64,000 bases of DNA from Saccharothrix saharensis (GCF_006716745.1 NZ_VFPP01000001.1:4154001-4218000); one strand, 5' to 3'. Counted from the first letter of the stretch, positions 35,501 through 42,943 are shown. The notes: a model not told the origin generated them from the letters alone. Made by a program: numbers and translations.

Positions 35501-35757
35501 AGGTCGACCTGGGCGCGACGCGCACCGTCGGCCGGGTCGTGCTGTCGTGGGAAGCGGCCTATGCCAAGGCATATCGCATAGAACTGTCCACGGATGGCCG
35601 CACCTGGCGCACCGTGCACACGACGTCCGAAGGTGATGGCGGAAAGGACCTTGCGTCGTTCCCTCCCGATGCGGCACGATTCGTACGAATGACGGGTATC
35701 CAACGGGCCACCGGATACGGATACTCGGTTTACGAACTTGAGGTCTACGTCTCGTAG
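32557..35757 (+). CDS. Secreted penicillin-acylase-family (S45) hydrolase with C-terminal discoidin domain
   Basis: 1066 residues from the ATG at 32557 (GAAGGAG upstream). Sec signal peptide (about 1-29), then the alpha part with LGMPHIYGTTRSGTEFGAGYAAAQDRLWLMDLFRH, and the autocatalytic junction GM-S401-NALVV, where S401 becomes the N-terminal nucleophile of the beta chain. After the acylase body, a F5/8-type C (CBM32) domain occupies about 935-1066 (ATASSHERGWYSSPPSHVVDG, TRWASDW). S45 enzymes cleave amide bonds in penicillins, acyl-homoserine lactones or cyclic lipopeptides; the discoidin domain would hold it on a surface polysaccharide. Substrate is not determined by sequence. Confidence 0.92.
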   Translation: MRRAARSLAVVALLTAAAVTVPASPATSQTPASPVRTTAFAPDDHCLGQCHDVLPPGQNGNATLAEILAHRALGTRPAHSADQLGRYDSLVSGYGGLTNDQLGRFFNDASFGVPADQVESTIKPRADVTIVRDKALGMPHIYGTTRSGTEFGAGYAAAQDRLWLMDLFRHLGRGRLSGFAGGAEGNRALEQSFYSQIPYTEADLQAQIDQVAAQGPRGAQALQDVKDYIAGINAYLTTSVNNRTFPGEYVLTGHADAITNWNDIKPFQPTDLVAIAAVVGGLFGAGGGGEVQNALVKLAAQNKYGATVGDRVWRSFREQNDPEAVLTLHNGQRFPYGTTPSSPQGVALPDDGVVTPEPMVFDQTTTASSTVDTPPDLEPLKGLFADGVLPRDLLTKKHGMSNALVVSGAHTDTGNPVAVWGPQTGYFAPQLLMLQELHGPGLRARGVSFAGVSMYVQLGRGIDYSWSATSAGQDITDTYAVELCEPSGSAPTANSLHYRYHGQCLPMERLERRNSWKPTVADPTPAGSYTLVMHRTKYGLVQSRAKVDGKFVAYTSLRSTYLHEVDSIIGFQEFNDPDAIKSAADFQRAAEHVGYAFNWFYVDSRDTAYFNSGANPVRKATVDPHLPVKAEPAYEWEGWNADRNTATYTPFAQHPNSINQDYYISWNNKQAQDYSASGYGMGSVHRGDLLDDRVRRLIADGKVSRSSLTKAMAEAGVADLRAEQVLPDLLRVLDTAPITDPALAAAVTKLRDWLRSGSLRKETTRGSKTYAHAEAIRLLDAWWPRLVEAQFKPGLGDALYGQLTRAVQVDEPPSDTHGSAPHKGSSFQNGWWSYVDKDLRAVLGDRVDGPLAARYCGNGNVAACRQALLDSLSAAAATPATTTYPGDDSCAAGDQWCADTIIHRAMGGITHDKVNWQNRPTYQQVVQFPSRRGTSLANLATGATATASSHERGWYSSPPSHVVDGKPDTRWASDWSDQQWVQVDLGATRTVGRVVLSWEAAYAKAYRIELSTDGRTWRTVHTTSEGDGGKDLASFPPDAARFVRMTGIQRATGYGYSVYELEVYVS

Positions 35758-35768
35758 ACCGGCCCACA

Positions 35769-35806
35769 GGAAGACCCCGGTCCACCCCCAGGGACCGGGG
35801 TCTTCC
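35769..35806. terminator. Terminator, 15-bp perfect stem
   Basis: Arms 35769-35783 (GGAAGACCCCGGTCC) and 35792-35806 are exact reverse complements, loop 8 bases. It begins 12 bases after the penicillin-acylase stop and also faces the convergent FkbM gene. Confidence 0.9.
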
Positions 35807-35859
35807 GCTATTTCCGGGCCTGACCAGGCCTTACCGCGCTGCCGCTGCGGGCCCCACCC

Positions 35860-36609
35860 CTAGCGGGGTGCCACGAACAGGTAGTTGCGCACGCGGTCGT
35901 CGATCCGGTCGACCTGCCGCCACGTGCCGCGGTGCCAGGCGTGCATGCGGTAACCGCGCTCCGCCAGCCACTCCTGCACGTCGCAGGCCCGGTAGCCGAA
36001 GCGCAGCACGTGCCGTTCCTCGATCTCCAGGAGGAGTTTCGGCCGAAACCTCTCGATGGTCTCCGCGCCGCCTTGCAGCACGCGCAGTTCCGCGCCTTCC
36101 ACGTCGGCCTTGACGAAGTCCAGCCGGTCGACGGCGTTGGCCGCGCAGAACCGGTCCAGCGTGTCCGTGCGGACCAGGACCTCCATGTGGTCGGTGAACT
36201 CGGCGTTGGAGCCGAGGCCGGTCGCGCCGGAGGTGAGGAACGAACGGCCGGTGACCGGCGTGCCGTGGCGGACGGGGACGCTCATGACCTCACGGCCCTC
36301 GCCGACACCCAACGCGACGGCGTGCCGCACGACGTTGCGGCCCTCCCGCGGGCGCAGCAGGAAGGACAGCGCGGGGTGCGCGAACACCAGCGGCTCGATG
36401 CTGTGCACTGTCCCGTGTGGACCGACCAGGCGGGACAGTGAGACGGTGTAGAGGCCGAGCGCGGCGCCGATGTCGACGCACACGTCACCGGGCCGCACCA
36501 CCTCGCGCAGGCCGATCAACTCGGGTTCGACGAACGGCGTGAGCCGGGCGAGGACGCGCAGCGCGCCGGCCACGGCCGCGCCACGCGCCTCGGTCAGGTT
36601 GTGGGTCAC
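35860..36609 (-). CDS. FkbM-family methyltransferase
   Basis: 249 residues. SAM-binding VCVDIGAALGLYTVSLSRLVGPHG (about 43-66) and the family signature DFVKADVEGAELRVLQGG (about 164-181), ending with a typical LAERGYRMHAW. FkbM proteins O-methylate sugars or polyketides. Here it is downstream of, and overlaps by four bases (ATGA), an uncharacterised 291-residue gene. Substrate unknown. Confidence 0.9.
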   Translation of the reverse strand: MTHNLTEARGAAVAGALRVLARLTPFVEPELIGLREVVRPGDVCVDIGAALGLYTVSLSRLVGPHGTVHSIEPLVFAHPALSFLLRPREGRNVVRHAVALGVGEGREVMSVPVRHGTPVTGRSFLTSGATGLGSNAEFTDHMEVLVRTDTLDRFCAANAVDRLDFVKADVEGAELRVLQGGAETIERFRPKLLLEIEERHVLRFGYRACDVQEWLAERGYRMHAWHRGTWRQVDRIDDRVRNYLFVAPR

Positions 36610-37481
36610 GTGTCCAGGTTAGGCAATCCCGGCAGCGGCTTCGCCCCATTCTGGTGGTGCGGCAGCTGCGGCGGCAGCCCGACCTGCTCGGCGAACTCCG
36701 CCGCCACCGTCGAGCCGCCGTAGATGCCGAGCGCCTTGGCCAGGTGCAGGCGGACGTCGGCGCGGTGGCCGTCGTCCAAGCGGGGCAGGGCGCTCTCGAA
36801 GGAGGTGACGAGCGTGTCGGCCCAGTGCTGGTCGCGGCGCTGCGAGGCGATGCCGACGAGCTCGGCGAGGTGCCTGCTCAACTTCACCGCCTGCTCCACC
36901 TCGTAGCCGTTGCGGATGAGCCACCAGATCGTGGCGCTGGACAGGTCGGTCAGCACCTCGTCCCGCAGGTACTTGATCTCGGCGCGCTCGGCGTCCCGTT
37001 CGGCTTGCCGCATCGTCGTGGTCTGGAGCAGCTCGATGTGCTTGCGCGCCATCGCGAGGTCCTGCTCGTCCACCCGCAACTCCACCGCGTCCGCGCGCGC
37101 CCAGACGTGCGTGCCCTCGACCTGCCGCTCCGCCGCGAGCTCCGCGCCGAGCTGGTGCTGGAGCGGGGCGTGGTGGACGAGCATCGCCCGTTCGGTCAGG
37201 GCTTTGGCCCGGTGGATGATGTCGTTGACCGCCGCGCTGCGCGGCGCGTTGTGCCGCACGCCCGTGGTCAGGTCCACGCGCCAGTGGATCGTCATCTTGG
37301 CGTGGAAGTCGAGCCCGTACACGGCGCTCGGGAGCGGTGACTCGAACGGCAGCTCGTGCGAGGTCGAGGCCGGGACGAAGGTGTACTGCTCGGCGTCGGG
37401 GCGGGCACGGAGCCGCCGCCACCAGGCGCCGAGCGAGCCCAGCGGGCCGGGACGGAAGTCAGGCCAGGGTCGGCTGCTCAT
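36606..37481 (-). CDS. Hypothetical protein with central coiled coil
   Basis: 291 residues from the ATG at 37481; 36 further in-frame codons upstream read poorly. I recognise no named family. The N-terminus has SRPWPDFRPGPLGSLGAWWRRL; a middle part resembles a beta-rich module (FVPASTSHELPFESPLPSAVYGLDFHAKMTIHWRVD), then a charged helical stretch with probable coiled coil (LAMARKHIELLQTTTMRQAERDAERAEIKYLRDEVL) and a globular tail. No signal peptide. Coupled to the FkbM gene by ATGA overlap. The layout (beta module then long charged helix) is vaguely like SPFH-type scaffold proteins, but I would not assign it. Confidence 0.7.
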   Translation of the reverse strand: MSSRPWPDFRPGPLGSLGAWWRRLRARPDAEQYTFVPASTSHELPFESPLPSAVYGLDFHAKMTIHWRVDLTTGVRHNAPRSAAVNDIIHRAKALTERAMLVHHAPLQHQLGAELAAERQVEGTHVWARADAVELRVDEQDLAMARKHIELLQTTTMRQAERDAERAEIKYLRDEVLTDLSSATIWWLIRNGYEVEQAVKLSRHLAELVGIASQRRDQHWADTLVTSFESALPRLDDGHRADVRLHLAKALGIYGGSTVAAEFAEQVGLPPQLPHHQNGAKPLPGLPNLDT

Positions 37482-37679
37482 GGGATGGCTTTCGTCGGAG
37501 GGGATATGCCCCTTCTGTACCTGACTGGACCGATGCGGAACAGATGAGGTCGCCCACTTCGCCCGGACAGCCGACCCCCGAGCCCCCACTCCCTAACCCA
37601 AGGTGCACACGCCTAGGCCCACCGAGTGACAACCCCACCACCGTAAGCCCGTCCCATGACCCGGTAGGCTCACCCTCGC

Positions 37680-37752
37680 GCCCTCGTAGCTCAGGGGATA
37701 GAGCATCGGTTTCCTAAACCGTGTGTCGCAGGTTCGAATCCTGCCGGGGGCA
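37680..37752 (+). tRNA. tRNA-Arg(CCT)
   Basis: 73-base cloverleaf without encoded CCA. Acceptor stem GCCCTCG / CGGGGGC with discriminator A at 37752; D arm with AGCTCAGGGGATAGAGC; anticodon CCT at 37713-37715 in loop TTCCTAA; T arm GCAGGTTCGAATCCTGC. It reads AGG codons, rare in such a GC-rich genome. Its 3' end would be a natural integration site; the next 4 kb are accessory in character, but no integrase or 3'-end duplicate is visible in the window. Confidence 0.97.
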
Positions 37753-37772
37753 CTCACCTTTCGCCGGGTGAA

Positions 37773-38018
37773 TCAGGCCCTGGCCAGCGGAAACGCGGCC
37801 GGGGCTTGATCTTTTAGGTTACGTGGCGAGCGGGATGGGTTGCTGGTCGGCTTCAGGTCCAGGTCGCCGACTGGCAGGCCGTTCTCGTCGAGTGCGTTCT
37901 GCACGCACAGGCGGTCGGAGCCGAAGGGGAAGCAGCCCGCGATCATCCCGTTCGCCAGGTCGCTCGGGTCCAGCGAGGAACTCGACCGCGTCGACCGAGC
38001 GGATCAGGCCCGGCCGAC
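37773..38018 (-). pseudogene. Frameshifted gene remnant between tRNA-Arg and an XRE regulator
   Basis: On the minus strand, a reading with G/C third positions (…GLIRSVDAVEFL) runs to about 37975, then the coding-like pattern jumps by one base at 37974 into LDPSDLANGMIAGCFPFGSD and on to NALDENGLPVGDLDLKP, ending at a TGA at 37773-37775. Neither single frame looks coding throughout; removing one base joins them into VDAVEFLLDPSDLANGMIAG. So a gene of at least 80 codons appears broken, with no start codon of its own. Family not recognised. A sequencing error is the alternative explanation. Confidence 0.5.
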
Positions 38019-38048
38019 GCGGTTCCCGGTCGGTGGTGGGGTGGGACG

Positions 38049-38381
38049 TCAGGTCGTGCGCTTGAGGCGGCGGCTCAGTTCGGCCACCAGTTGCTGATCG
38101 GTCAACGCGCTCGGGTCCGGGGTGGAGACGCCGCGCAGTTCCGCCTCCTCGGCGGTGATGAGCTTGGCGGCCACCATGACTTCCAGGGGGCTCAGGCCGA
38201 ACGCCTTGGCGACGACGCGGGCGGTGTCGAGGTTGGGGCGTTCGCCCTTGCGCCACGCGGTCAGGCGGCTTCGGTCGAAGCCCGTCTTCTCGGTCAGGTC
38301 CCCTGTGGTCATCCCGCGGTCGTCCATGTGCCTCTGGACGAAGTCCGACCAGGACGAGTCCGCACTCTCGGCTTTGGTCAC
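38049..38381 (-). CDS. XRE-family HTH regulator
   Basis: 110 residues from the GTG at 38381. An HTH at about 9-65 (WSDFVQRHMDDRGMTTGDLTEKTGFDRSRLTAWRKGERPNLDTARVVAKAFGLSP) is followed by a short helical tail. It is divergent from another small HTH gene with 163 bases between; direct repeats in that gap are candidate operators. The frameshifted remnant follows it closely on the same strand. The divergent two-regulator layout beside a tRNA recalls element-control switches. Confidence 0.8.
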   Translation of the reverse strand: MTKAESADSSWSDFVQRHMDDRGMTTGDLTEKTGFDRSRLTAWRKGERPNLDTARVVAKAFGLSPLEVMVAAKLITAEEAELRGVSTPDPSALTDQQLVAELSRRLKRTT

Positions 38382-38448
38382 CGCGCAATGGTACGTGCGC
38401 GCACGCAACGTGCGTTGGGCGCTCCCCCCAGGTAGCCCTGACCTGCGC

Positions 38449-38478
38449 GTTGTGCTCAAACAACGTTAGTTGCGCTCA
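38449..38478. promoter_or_regulatory. Direct repeats in a divergent promoter
   Basis: GTTGTGCTCA (38449-38458) and GTTGCGCTCA (38469-38478) are 20 bases apart, two helical turns, in the gap between the two divergent HTH genes. Related GTTGGGC pieces occur nearby at about 38414 and 38517, and an ACGCA-ACG-TGCGT palindrome at about 38403-38415. Likely binding sites for one or both neighbouring HTH proteins. Confidence 0.45.
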
Positions 38479-38544
38479 CAAAACGAATTGCCTAGCGTTG
38501 TTCCCTCACCACATGCGTTGGGCGTGCACAACACAGGGCAGGCC

Positions 38545-38775
38545 ATGCCGAACACGATCAAGCTTCGCACCGATGTCTTCGCCAAAGCCGCACGTCTCGC
38601 CGGCTTCCGGTCGGACTACGCGCTGGCCAAGGCGATGGACGTCAACCGCTCCACGGTCGCGCGCGTCCTCAGCGGCGAACTCCAACCCGGCCCGGCGTTC
38701 ATCGGCGGCGCGTTGGTCGCGCTCGAGCCGATGCAGTTCGAGGACCTCTTCGAGGTCGTCCCCACCCAGCGGTGA
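38545..38775 (+). CDS. Small HTH protein
   Basis: 76 residues from the ATG at 38545. Almost the whole protein is one helix-turn-helix (FAKAARLAGFRSDYALAKAMDVNRSTVARVLSGELQPGPAFIGGALVAL) with an acidic tail EDLFEVV. It resembles the short Cro-like regulators found in actinomycete integrative elements and near XRE/TPR genes. Divergent from the 110-residue XRE gene. Confidence 0.75.
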   Translation: MPNTIKLRTDVFAKAARLAGFRSDYALAKAMDVNRSTVARVLSGELQPGPAFIGGALVALEPMQFEDLFEVVPTQR

Positions 38776-38925
38776 TGACGGTCCGTGGCGTCGAAGTTGC
38801 GCGCACGTGTGACCCCGAGCCGTCGAGCGTCGTCACTTCAGCGGTGTGCGGGCTCACCCGTCTGGTTGACACTCGTGATCAAGTGACGGCGCACTGCGAT
38901 GAGACCAGCGGAAGGATGACACCAG

Positions 38926-39783
38926 GTGAGCGACGAGCCACGGCACGCGGTCGCGCGGTTGCGCCGGGACCTGCGCACCACCGGGCACGACTGGTTCGAG
39001 GCGCACCGCGACGAGCTTCCGTCCGCGCTGCGCGACGCACTGGCCGAACCGGAGGCCGCGGTCGCGCTGTTCGCCGACGTGTGGCCCGTGGTGCCCGTCG
39101 ACGTCGACGAGGCGTGGTCCCGCGAGCTGCTCGACGTCGGTGCCGAACTGGCCGCCGCGCTGCCCACGTCACTGTTGCTGGCCAAGGGTTTCCGCCGGGC
39201 CGCGCAGTCCTTGCGCGAGCAGGGGGCACTCCGGCTCGCCGCCGTCGCGGGCATGCGGGAACTGGCCGTCCACCGCCTCCGCGACGACGACCCGGACGCG
39301 GCGGCCGGCGCGTTGCACGACCTGGCCGCCACCTACCGCGCCCAAGGCCGGATGCACAAGGTGGTCGGGTGCGCCGACGAGGTGCTGGAGCTGTACCTCC
39401 TGCACGGCGACCGGCCCGGCACGGCACGGGCGCTGACGCACCTCGGCTCGCTGATGGCCGAGGTCGGGCGGCACGACTCCGCGATCAAGTACCTGTCCCG
39501 GGCGGACAAGCTGTTCGCCGACCTGGACGATCCGGCCGGACGCGCCCGGTGCCTGCCCGAGCTGGGCCGGGCGCTGTGGCTGACCGGAGACCGGGCCGAG
39601 GCGCACCGGCGGTTCAACCGCGCGCTCGCGCTGCTCATCGGGACCGACGACGCGGCGGCGCAACGGGTGCGCGACCTGGTCGCCGACCTCCGGTCGCGGT
39701 CAGTCCCGGAACCAGTGCAGCAGGGCCACGCCGACCTGGATCAGCAGGCCGACCACGACGCGGACCCTGCGCAGGACCGCTGA
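38926..39783 (+). CDS. TPR-repeat protein of unknown function
   Basis: 285 residues (GTG start). N-terminal 90 residues are acidic and helical, then four or five TPR-like units (GALHDLAATYRAQGRMHKVVGCADEVLELYLLHGD, ARALTHLGSLMAEVGRHDSAIKYLSRADKLFADLDD, LPELGRALWLTGDRAEAHRRFNRAL). The last 30 residues are low-complexity Q/D/A. Such proteins often bind HTH regulators or short peptides; it follows the small HTH gene by 150 bases. No enzyme domain is seen. Confidence 0.75.
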   Translation: MSDEPRHAVARLRRDLRTTGHDWFEAHRDELPSALRDALAEPEAAVALFADVWPVVPVDVDEAWSRELLDVGAELAAALPTSLLLAKGFRRAAQSLREQGALRLAAVAGMRELAVHRLRDDDPDAAAGALHDLAATYRAQGRMHKVVGCADEVLELYLLHGDRPGTARALTHLGSLMAEVGRHDSAIKYLSRADKLFADLDDPAGRARCLPELGRALWLTGDRAEAHRRFNRALALLIGTDDAAAQRVRDLVADLRSRSVPEPVQQGHADLDQQADHDADPAQDR

Positions 39784-39924
39784 GCGGTGTCGGCGACGGC
39801 AGGCCCTCCTGCGGCAGCCAATGTGCCGGCACCGGGGCGACGGTCGGTCCGAAGACGACCGCTCGGGGGAAGGGTGGTCGCGGTCGGGGGATGCGTTCAT
39901 CGTGGCGTCGTGCTCTTTCCGTGT

Positions 39925-41103
39925 TCAGGCGGTGGTGTCGGGGTGGTCGGCCAGCAGGCGCAGCACATCCCGGCACAGGAACACGCGGCGGTAGCCGAGG
40001 TGCTCCCGCGGGACGAGGATTCCCAGCTCGACCAAGCGGGCGGTGAGGTCGGTGGCGGCCTTCGCGGTGATGCCGTACCGGGTGCGCAGCGACCGGTGGT
40101 CCACCACGGGGAAACCGATCAGCTCGGCGGCCACGAGGGGCAGCTTCCCCGTGCGCGGCAGCCGAGCGGTGTACTCGGCGGCCAGCGCCTCCAAGTGGCC
40201 GATCAGCCGTAGCTGCGCCAACGCCTGGTCGCGCACGGCGGTGGCGAAGAAGTCGACCCAGCGGTCCACGCGACCGGTGTCCACCACGTCGCGGATCCGC
40301 TCCTGGTACTCGTCCAACGCGGTGTCCAGCCAGACCGACAGGGGGAGCACCTGGTCGCGCACCAGCCCGCACCGCACCATCTCCAACGTCGAGAACGTGC
40401 GCGCGACGTGCCCGTTGGCCGTGGGGAACGGTTGCAGCACTTCGAGTTGGTAGTGCGCGAGCGCGACCTTGGCGACCCTGGGCTGCTCGTCCTCCTCGCG
40501 CACCCACGTCGACCACTGCTCCAGCAACGCCACCAGGTGCGCGCCGGTCGCGGTCAGCAGGTAGGCCCGCCCGTCGCTGACGCCCAAGCGGCCGGGCGCG
40601 TCCCGCAGCACGTCGGGCAGGCGGCGGCCGGGCGCACCGCCGGTCATGATCGCGGCGACCTCGCCGACCAGCTCGGCGTCGACCGGCGCACCGGCGCGGA
40701 CCCGGGCCAGACCGTGGTCGCAGGCCCGCAGGAACGGGGCCACGAGCTGCGACGGCGCGGCGCTGCCGGTCGGCGGCGGGCCGCCCTGGGACGCCAGCAG
40801 GTCCGCCGCGAACGTCTCGCGCAGCCCCACGGCGACCCCGGACAGCCCGGCTGAGGCGTTCGCGTCACGGACCTGGGTGGACCGCACGATCGCGGGCCGC
40901 ACACCCAGTCGTTCGGCCGCCTCGTCCAGGCGACCCAGGGCGTGCTCGGCCTCGGCGCACCGGCGGTAGGTCGACGGGGGCAGCGCCAGGTCGGAGGGCA
41001 GCGGCGGCGGCAGGTAGGCGCCTTCGCGCCGGAGTGGTTCGGGGATGCCGGGCAGCTCGGGCACCGGCGACCACTGCCCATCGGGCAGGGGACGAAAATT
41101 CAT
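39925..41103 (-). CDS. Fic-family protein with degenerate catalytic motif
   Basis: 392 residues from the ATG at 41103. The N-terminus has a Fic/DOC N-terminal-type region (YRRCAEAEHALGRLDEAAERL, ANASAGLSGVAVGLRETFAADL), and a winged helix closes the protein (GITAKAATDLTARLVELGILVPRE). The Fic motif HPFxDGNGRxxR is replaced by Q224-PFPTANGHVAR: the catalytic His is Gln, the Asp is Thr, the first Gly is Ala and the first Arg is His; the last Arg is kept. Fic enzymes transfer AMP or other groups to hydroxyls of target proteins. This copy may be inactive or use altered chemistry. Neighbours are accessory-type genes. Confidence 0.8.
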   Translation of the reverse strand: MNFRPLPDGQWSPVPELPGIPEPLRREGAYLPPPLPSDLALPPSTYRRCAEAEHALGRLDEAAERLGVRPAIVRSTQVRDANASAGLSGVAVGLRETFAADLLASQGGPPPTGSAAPSQLVAPFLRACDHGLARVRAGAPVDAELVGEVAAIMTGGAPGRRLPDVLRDAPGRLGVSDGRAYLLTATGAHLVALLEQWSTWVREEDEQPRVAKVALAHYQLEVLQPFPTANGHVARTFSTLEMVRCGLVRDQVLPLSVWLDTALDEYQERIRDVVDTGRVDRWVDFFATAVRDQALAQLRLIGHLEALAAEYTARLPRTGKLPLVAAELIGFPVVDHRSLRTRYGITAKAATDLTARLVELGILVPREHLGYRRVFLCRDVLRLLADHPDTTA

Positions 41104-41487
41104 GGGCGAGACACTGGCACGACAACCGACGCTTTGGCAAGGCATTCCCAACCGGAAGTGAAGCCAGGTGCCCGTTCACTACACATCAGGTTGCACACCT
41201 CGATTAGGCCGATCGAGTCACAACTTTGGTGTACTACCGCAAAATTACGGCCGCCGCCCCCTGCTTCAGCCATAGCAGCAGCTCAAGACGTTCAAGGTGC
41301 GGAGTCGATCACCACCGTCGTGGAATCGGACCGCCTGTGCTTGCGGGGCTGCGGTATTCCACCCGAGGTGCACCTGGGAAAGCGGCCACGACATACCGTG
41401 ACGTCCCGAATTGGACCACTGGTCCACCCGTCCCGCTATTCCACCCGAAAGGGTGTCAGGTCTCCGGGCCCCGCCCACCCACCGTCC
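41104..41487. other. Intergenic region without a supported gene
   Basis: Nothing in either strand reads as a protein family. It is less GC-rich than the surroundings around 41170-41290. Short elements: a 12-base direct repeat TATTCCACCCGA at 41355-41366 and 41437-41448, and a palindrome TGGACCA-C-TGGTCCA at 41412-41426. It must contain the Fic-gene promoter and the outer part of the RHH-gene promoter. Confidence 0.5.
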
Positions 41488-41538
41488 TGGCACCACGAGG
41501 GCTTGCCCTGGTGCCACTCTGGTGCCATAGTGGTGCCA
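41488..41538. promoter_or_regulatory. Phased operator array over the start of the RHH gene
   Basis: TGGTGCCA occurs at 41509-41516, 41520-41527 and 41531-41538, start to start exactly 11 bases, so all three face the same side of the helix; the last one overlaps the ATG. An inverted copy, TGGCACCA, lies at 41488-41495. Ribbon-helix-helix proteins bind short direct repeats cooperatively at such spacing, and the gene they cover encodes an RHH domain, so autorepression is likely. Confidence 0.75.
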
Positions 41539-42026
41539 TGGACCTGACGCCGTACGTCGACAACCTTCGCCGGGAGCTCGCCACCGCCGCCGAGGCGGGT
41601 GGGGCGGAGGCCCGGGCGTTGGCCGAACGACTCATCGCCCCGCTCGACTCCGCCGTGCGGTTGACGCTGCTCGAAGCCCTGTCCACCGCGATGGACGAGA
41701 TCACGCGGGAGCTTGCGCCCGGCTCGGTCGACGTGCGGGTACGGGGACGCGATCCGGAGTTCGTCGTCACGGTGCCGGATGGTGCCACGGAGAGCCAGAG
41801 TGGTGCCGCGGAGTTGCCGCCGGTGGTTGCCGAGGACGGTCCGGTGGCTCGGATCAACCTGCGGCTCCCTGAGCACCTCAAGTCGAGGGTCGAGGAGGCC
41901 GCGACCCGCGAGGGGGTCTCCGTCAACGCCTGGCTGGTGCGCGCCGCCGCGGCCGGGCTTGGGCACGGTGGGCGGCCGTCCGGCCGCACGTCGTCCCGGC
42001 AGAGCTACACCGGCTGGGTTCGCTAA
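41538..42026 (+). CDS. HicB-like / Arc-type ribbon-helix-helix protein
   Basis: 162 residues from the ATG at 41538. The N-terminal 60 residues are helical (LTPYVDNLRRELATAAEAGG), the middle reads like a small beta module (SVDVRVRGRDPEFVVTVPDG), and the C-terminus is a ribbon-helix-helix of the Arc/HicB kind: ARINLRLPEHLKSRVEEAATREGVSVNAWLVRAAAAGL (about 104-141). There is no HicA toxin next to it. In other actinomycetes such proteins often precede a DUF4097 gene, as here with a 49-base gap. Probably a repressor of this operon and of itself. Confidence 0.82.
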   Translation: MDLTPYVDNLRRELATAAEAGGAEARALAERLIAPLDSAVRLTLLEALSTAMDEITRELAPGSVDVRVRGRDPEFVVTVPDGATESQSGAAELPPVVAEDGPVARINLRLPEHLKSRVEEAATREGVSVNAWLVRAAAAGLGHGGRPSGRTSSRQSYTGWVR

Positions 42027-42075
42027 CCGCCCCACCAGCGCAAACACTCACCCGACACCCTTCGAGGGGACAGCC

Positions 42076-42915
42076 ATGCCTTCTTACGCCACGCCCGAAC
42101 CCATCACGCTCGACCTCGACGTCACCGCCGGCGGCGTCCTCATCGCGGCCACCGACCGGGACGACACGGTGGTCGAGGTCGCGCCCGCGGACCCGGACAA
42201 CGGCAAGGACGTCGCCGCCGCCGAGGGCACCGCGGTGGACTTCGCCGGCGGCCGCCTCACGATCAGGACGCCCCGGTCACGCGGTGTCTTCGGCAGGACC
42301 GGCTCGGTCGACGTCGTGGTGCGGCTGCCCACCGGGTCGCACGTCGCCGCGCAGGGCTCGCTCACCGACTTCCGCGCCGAGGGCGCGTTGGGCGAGTGCC
42401 GCTTCAAGACCTCCGCCGGCCACATCCGGCTCCAGGACACCGCCGCGCTCAAGGCGACCACCTCGCACGGTGACGTCCTGGTCGAACGCATCACCGGCCG
42501 CGCCGAGCTGTCGACCGGCTCCGGTGAGCTGCGCGTCGACCGGCTCGACGGCTCCGGCACCGTGAAGAACTCCAACGGCCCCACCCGGATCGGTGAGGTC
42601 ACCGGTGACGTGCGGGCCGGTGCCGCGAACGGGGACATCGTCGTCGGCCACGCCGCGGGCGACGTGCACGCCAAGACCGCCAACGGCCGCATCCGGGTCG
42701 AGGAGGCCGTGCGCGGTTCGGTGGTCATGGAGACCTCGGCCGGGCAGCTGGAGGTCGGCATCCGCGAGGGCACGGCCGCGTGGCTGGACGTGCGCTCGAT
42801 CGCGGGCCGCGTGCGCAACGAGCTGACCGGCGCCGACGCACCCGGTGACGCCGAGGAGCGGGTCGAGGTGCGCGCCCGCACGTCCCTGGGCGACATCGTC
42901 ATCCACCGCGCGTAA
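42076..42915 (+). CDS. DUF4097 beta-helix protein
   Basis: 279 residues. The repeated pattern of short strands with G/N turns (LKATTSHGDVLVERITGRAEL, TGDVRAGAANGDIVVGHAAGDVHAKTANGRIRVEE) is the right-handed beta-helix of DUF4097 (adhesin-like) proteins. No signal peptide. In actinomycetes it is regularly next to DrrA/DrrB-type exporters, but the molecular role is not known. ATG at 42076 follows the RHH gene; the P450 gene begins 28 bases after its stop. Confidence 0.85.
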   Translation: MPSYATPEPITLDLDVTAGGVLIAATDRDDTVVEVAPADPDNGKDVAAAEGTAVDFAGGRLTIRTPRSRGVFGRTGSVDVVVRLPTGSHVAAQGSLTDFRAEGALGECRFKTSAGHIRLQDTAALKATTSHGDVLVERITGRAELSTGSGELRVDRLDGSGTVKNSNGPTRIGEVTGDVRAGAANGDIVVGHAAGDVHAKTANGRIRVEEAVRGSVVMETSAGQLEVGIREGTAAWLDVRSIAGRVRNELTGADAPGDAEERVEVRARTSLGDIVIHRA

Positions 42916-42943
42916 CACACAAAACCATTGGGGGAGAAGGAAA

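Noticed and set aside
37819-38463. 214-codon minus-strand frame overlapping the XRE gene
   Set aside because: Most of it is a shadow of the XRE gene; only a short piece at its end has coding character, which I report as part of a frameshifted remnant.
37680-42026. Intact integrative element at tRNA-Arg
   Set aside because: No integrase, excisionase, replication or transfer genes and no second copy of the tRNA 3' end in the window. Only remnants and regulators are visible.
41538-42026. HicAB toxin-antitoxin pair
   Set aside because: No HicA-like short gene lies on either side; the RHH protein stands alone ahead of DUF4097.
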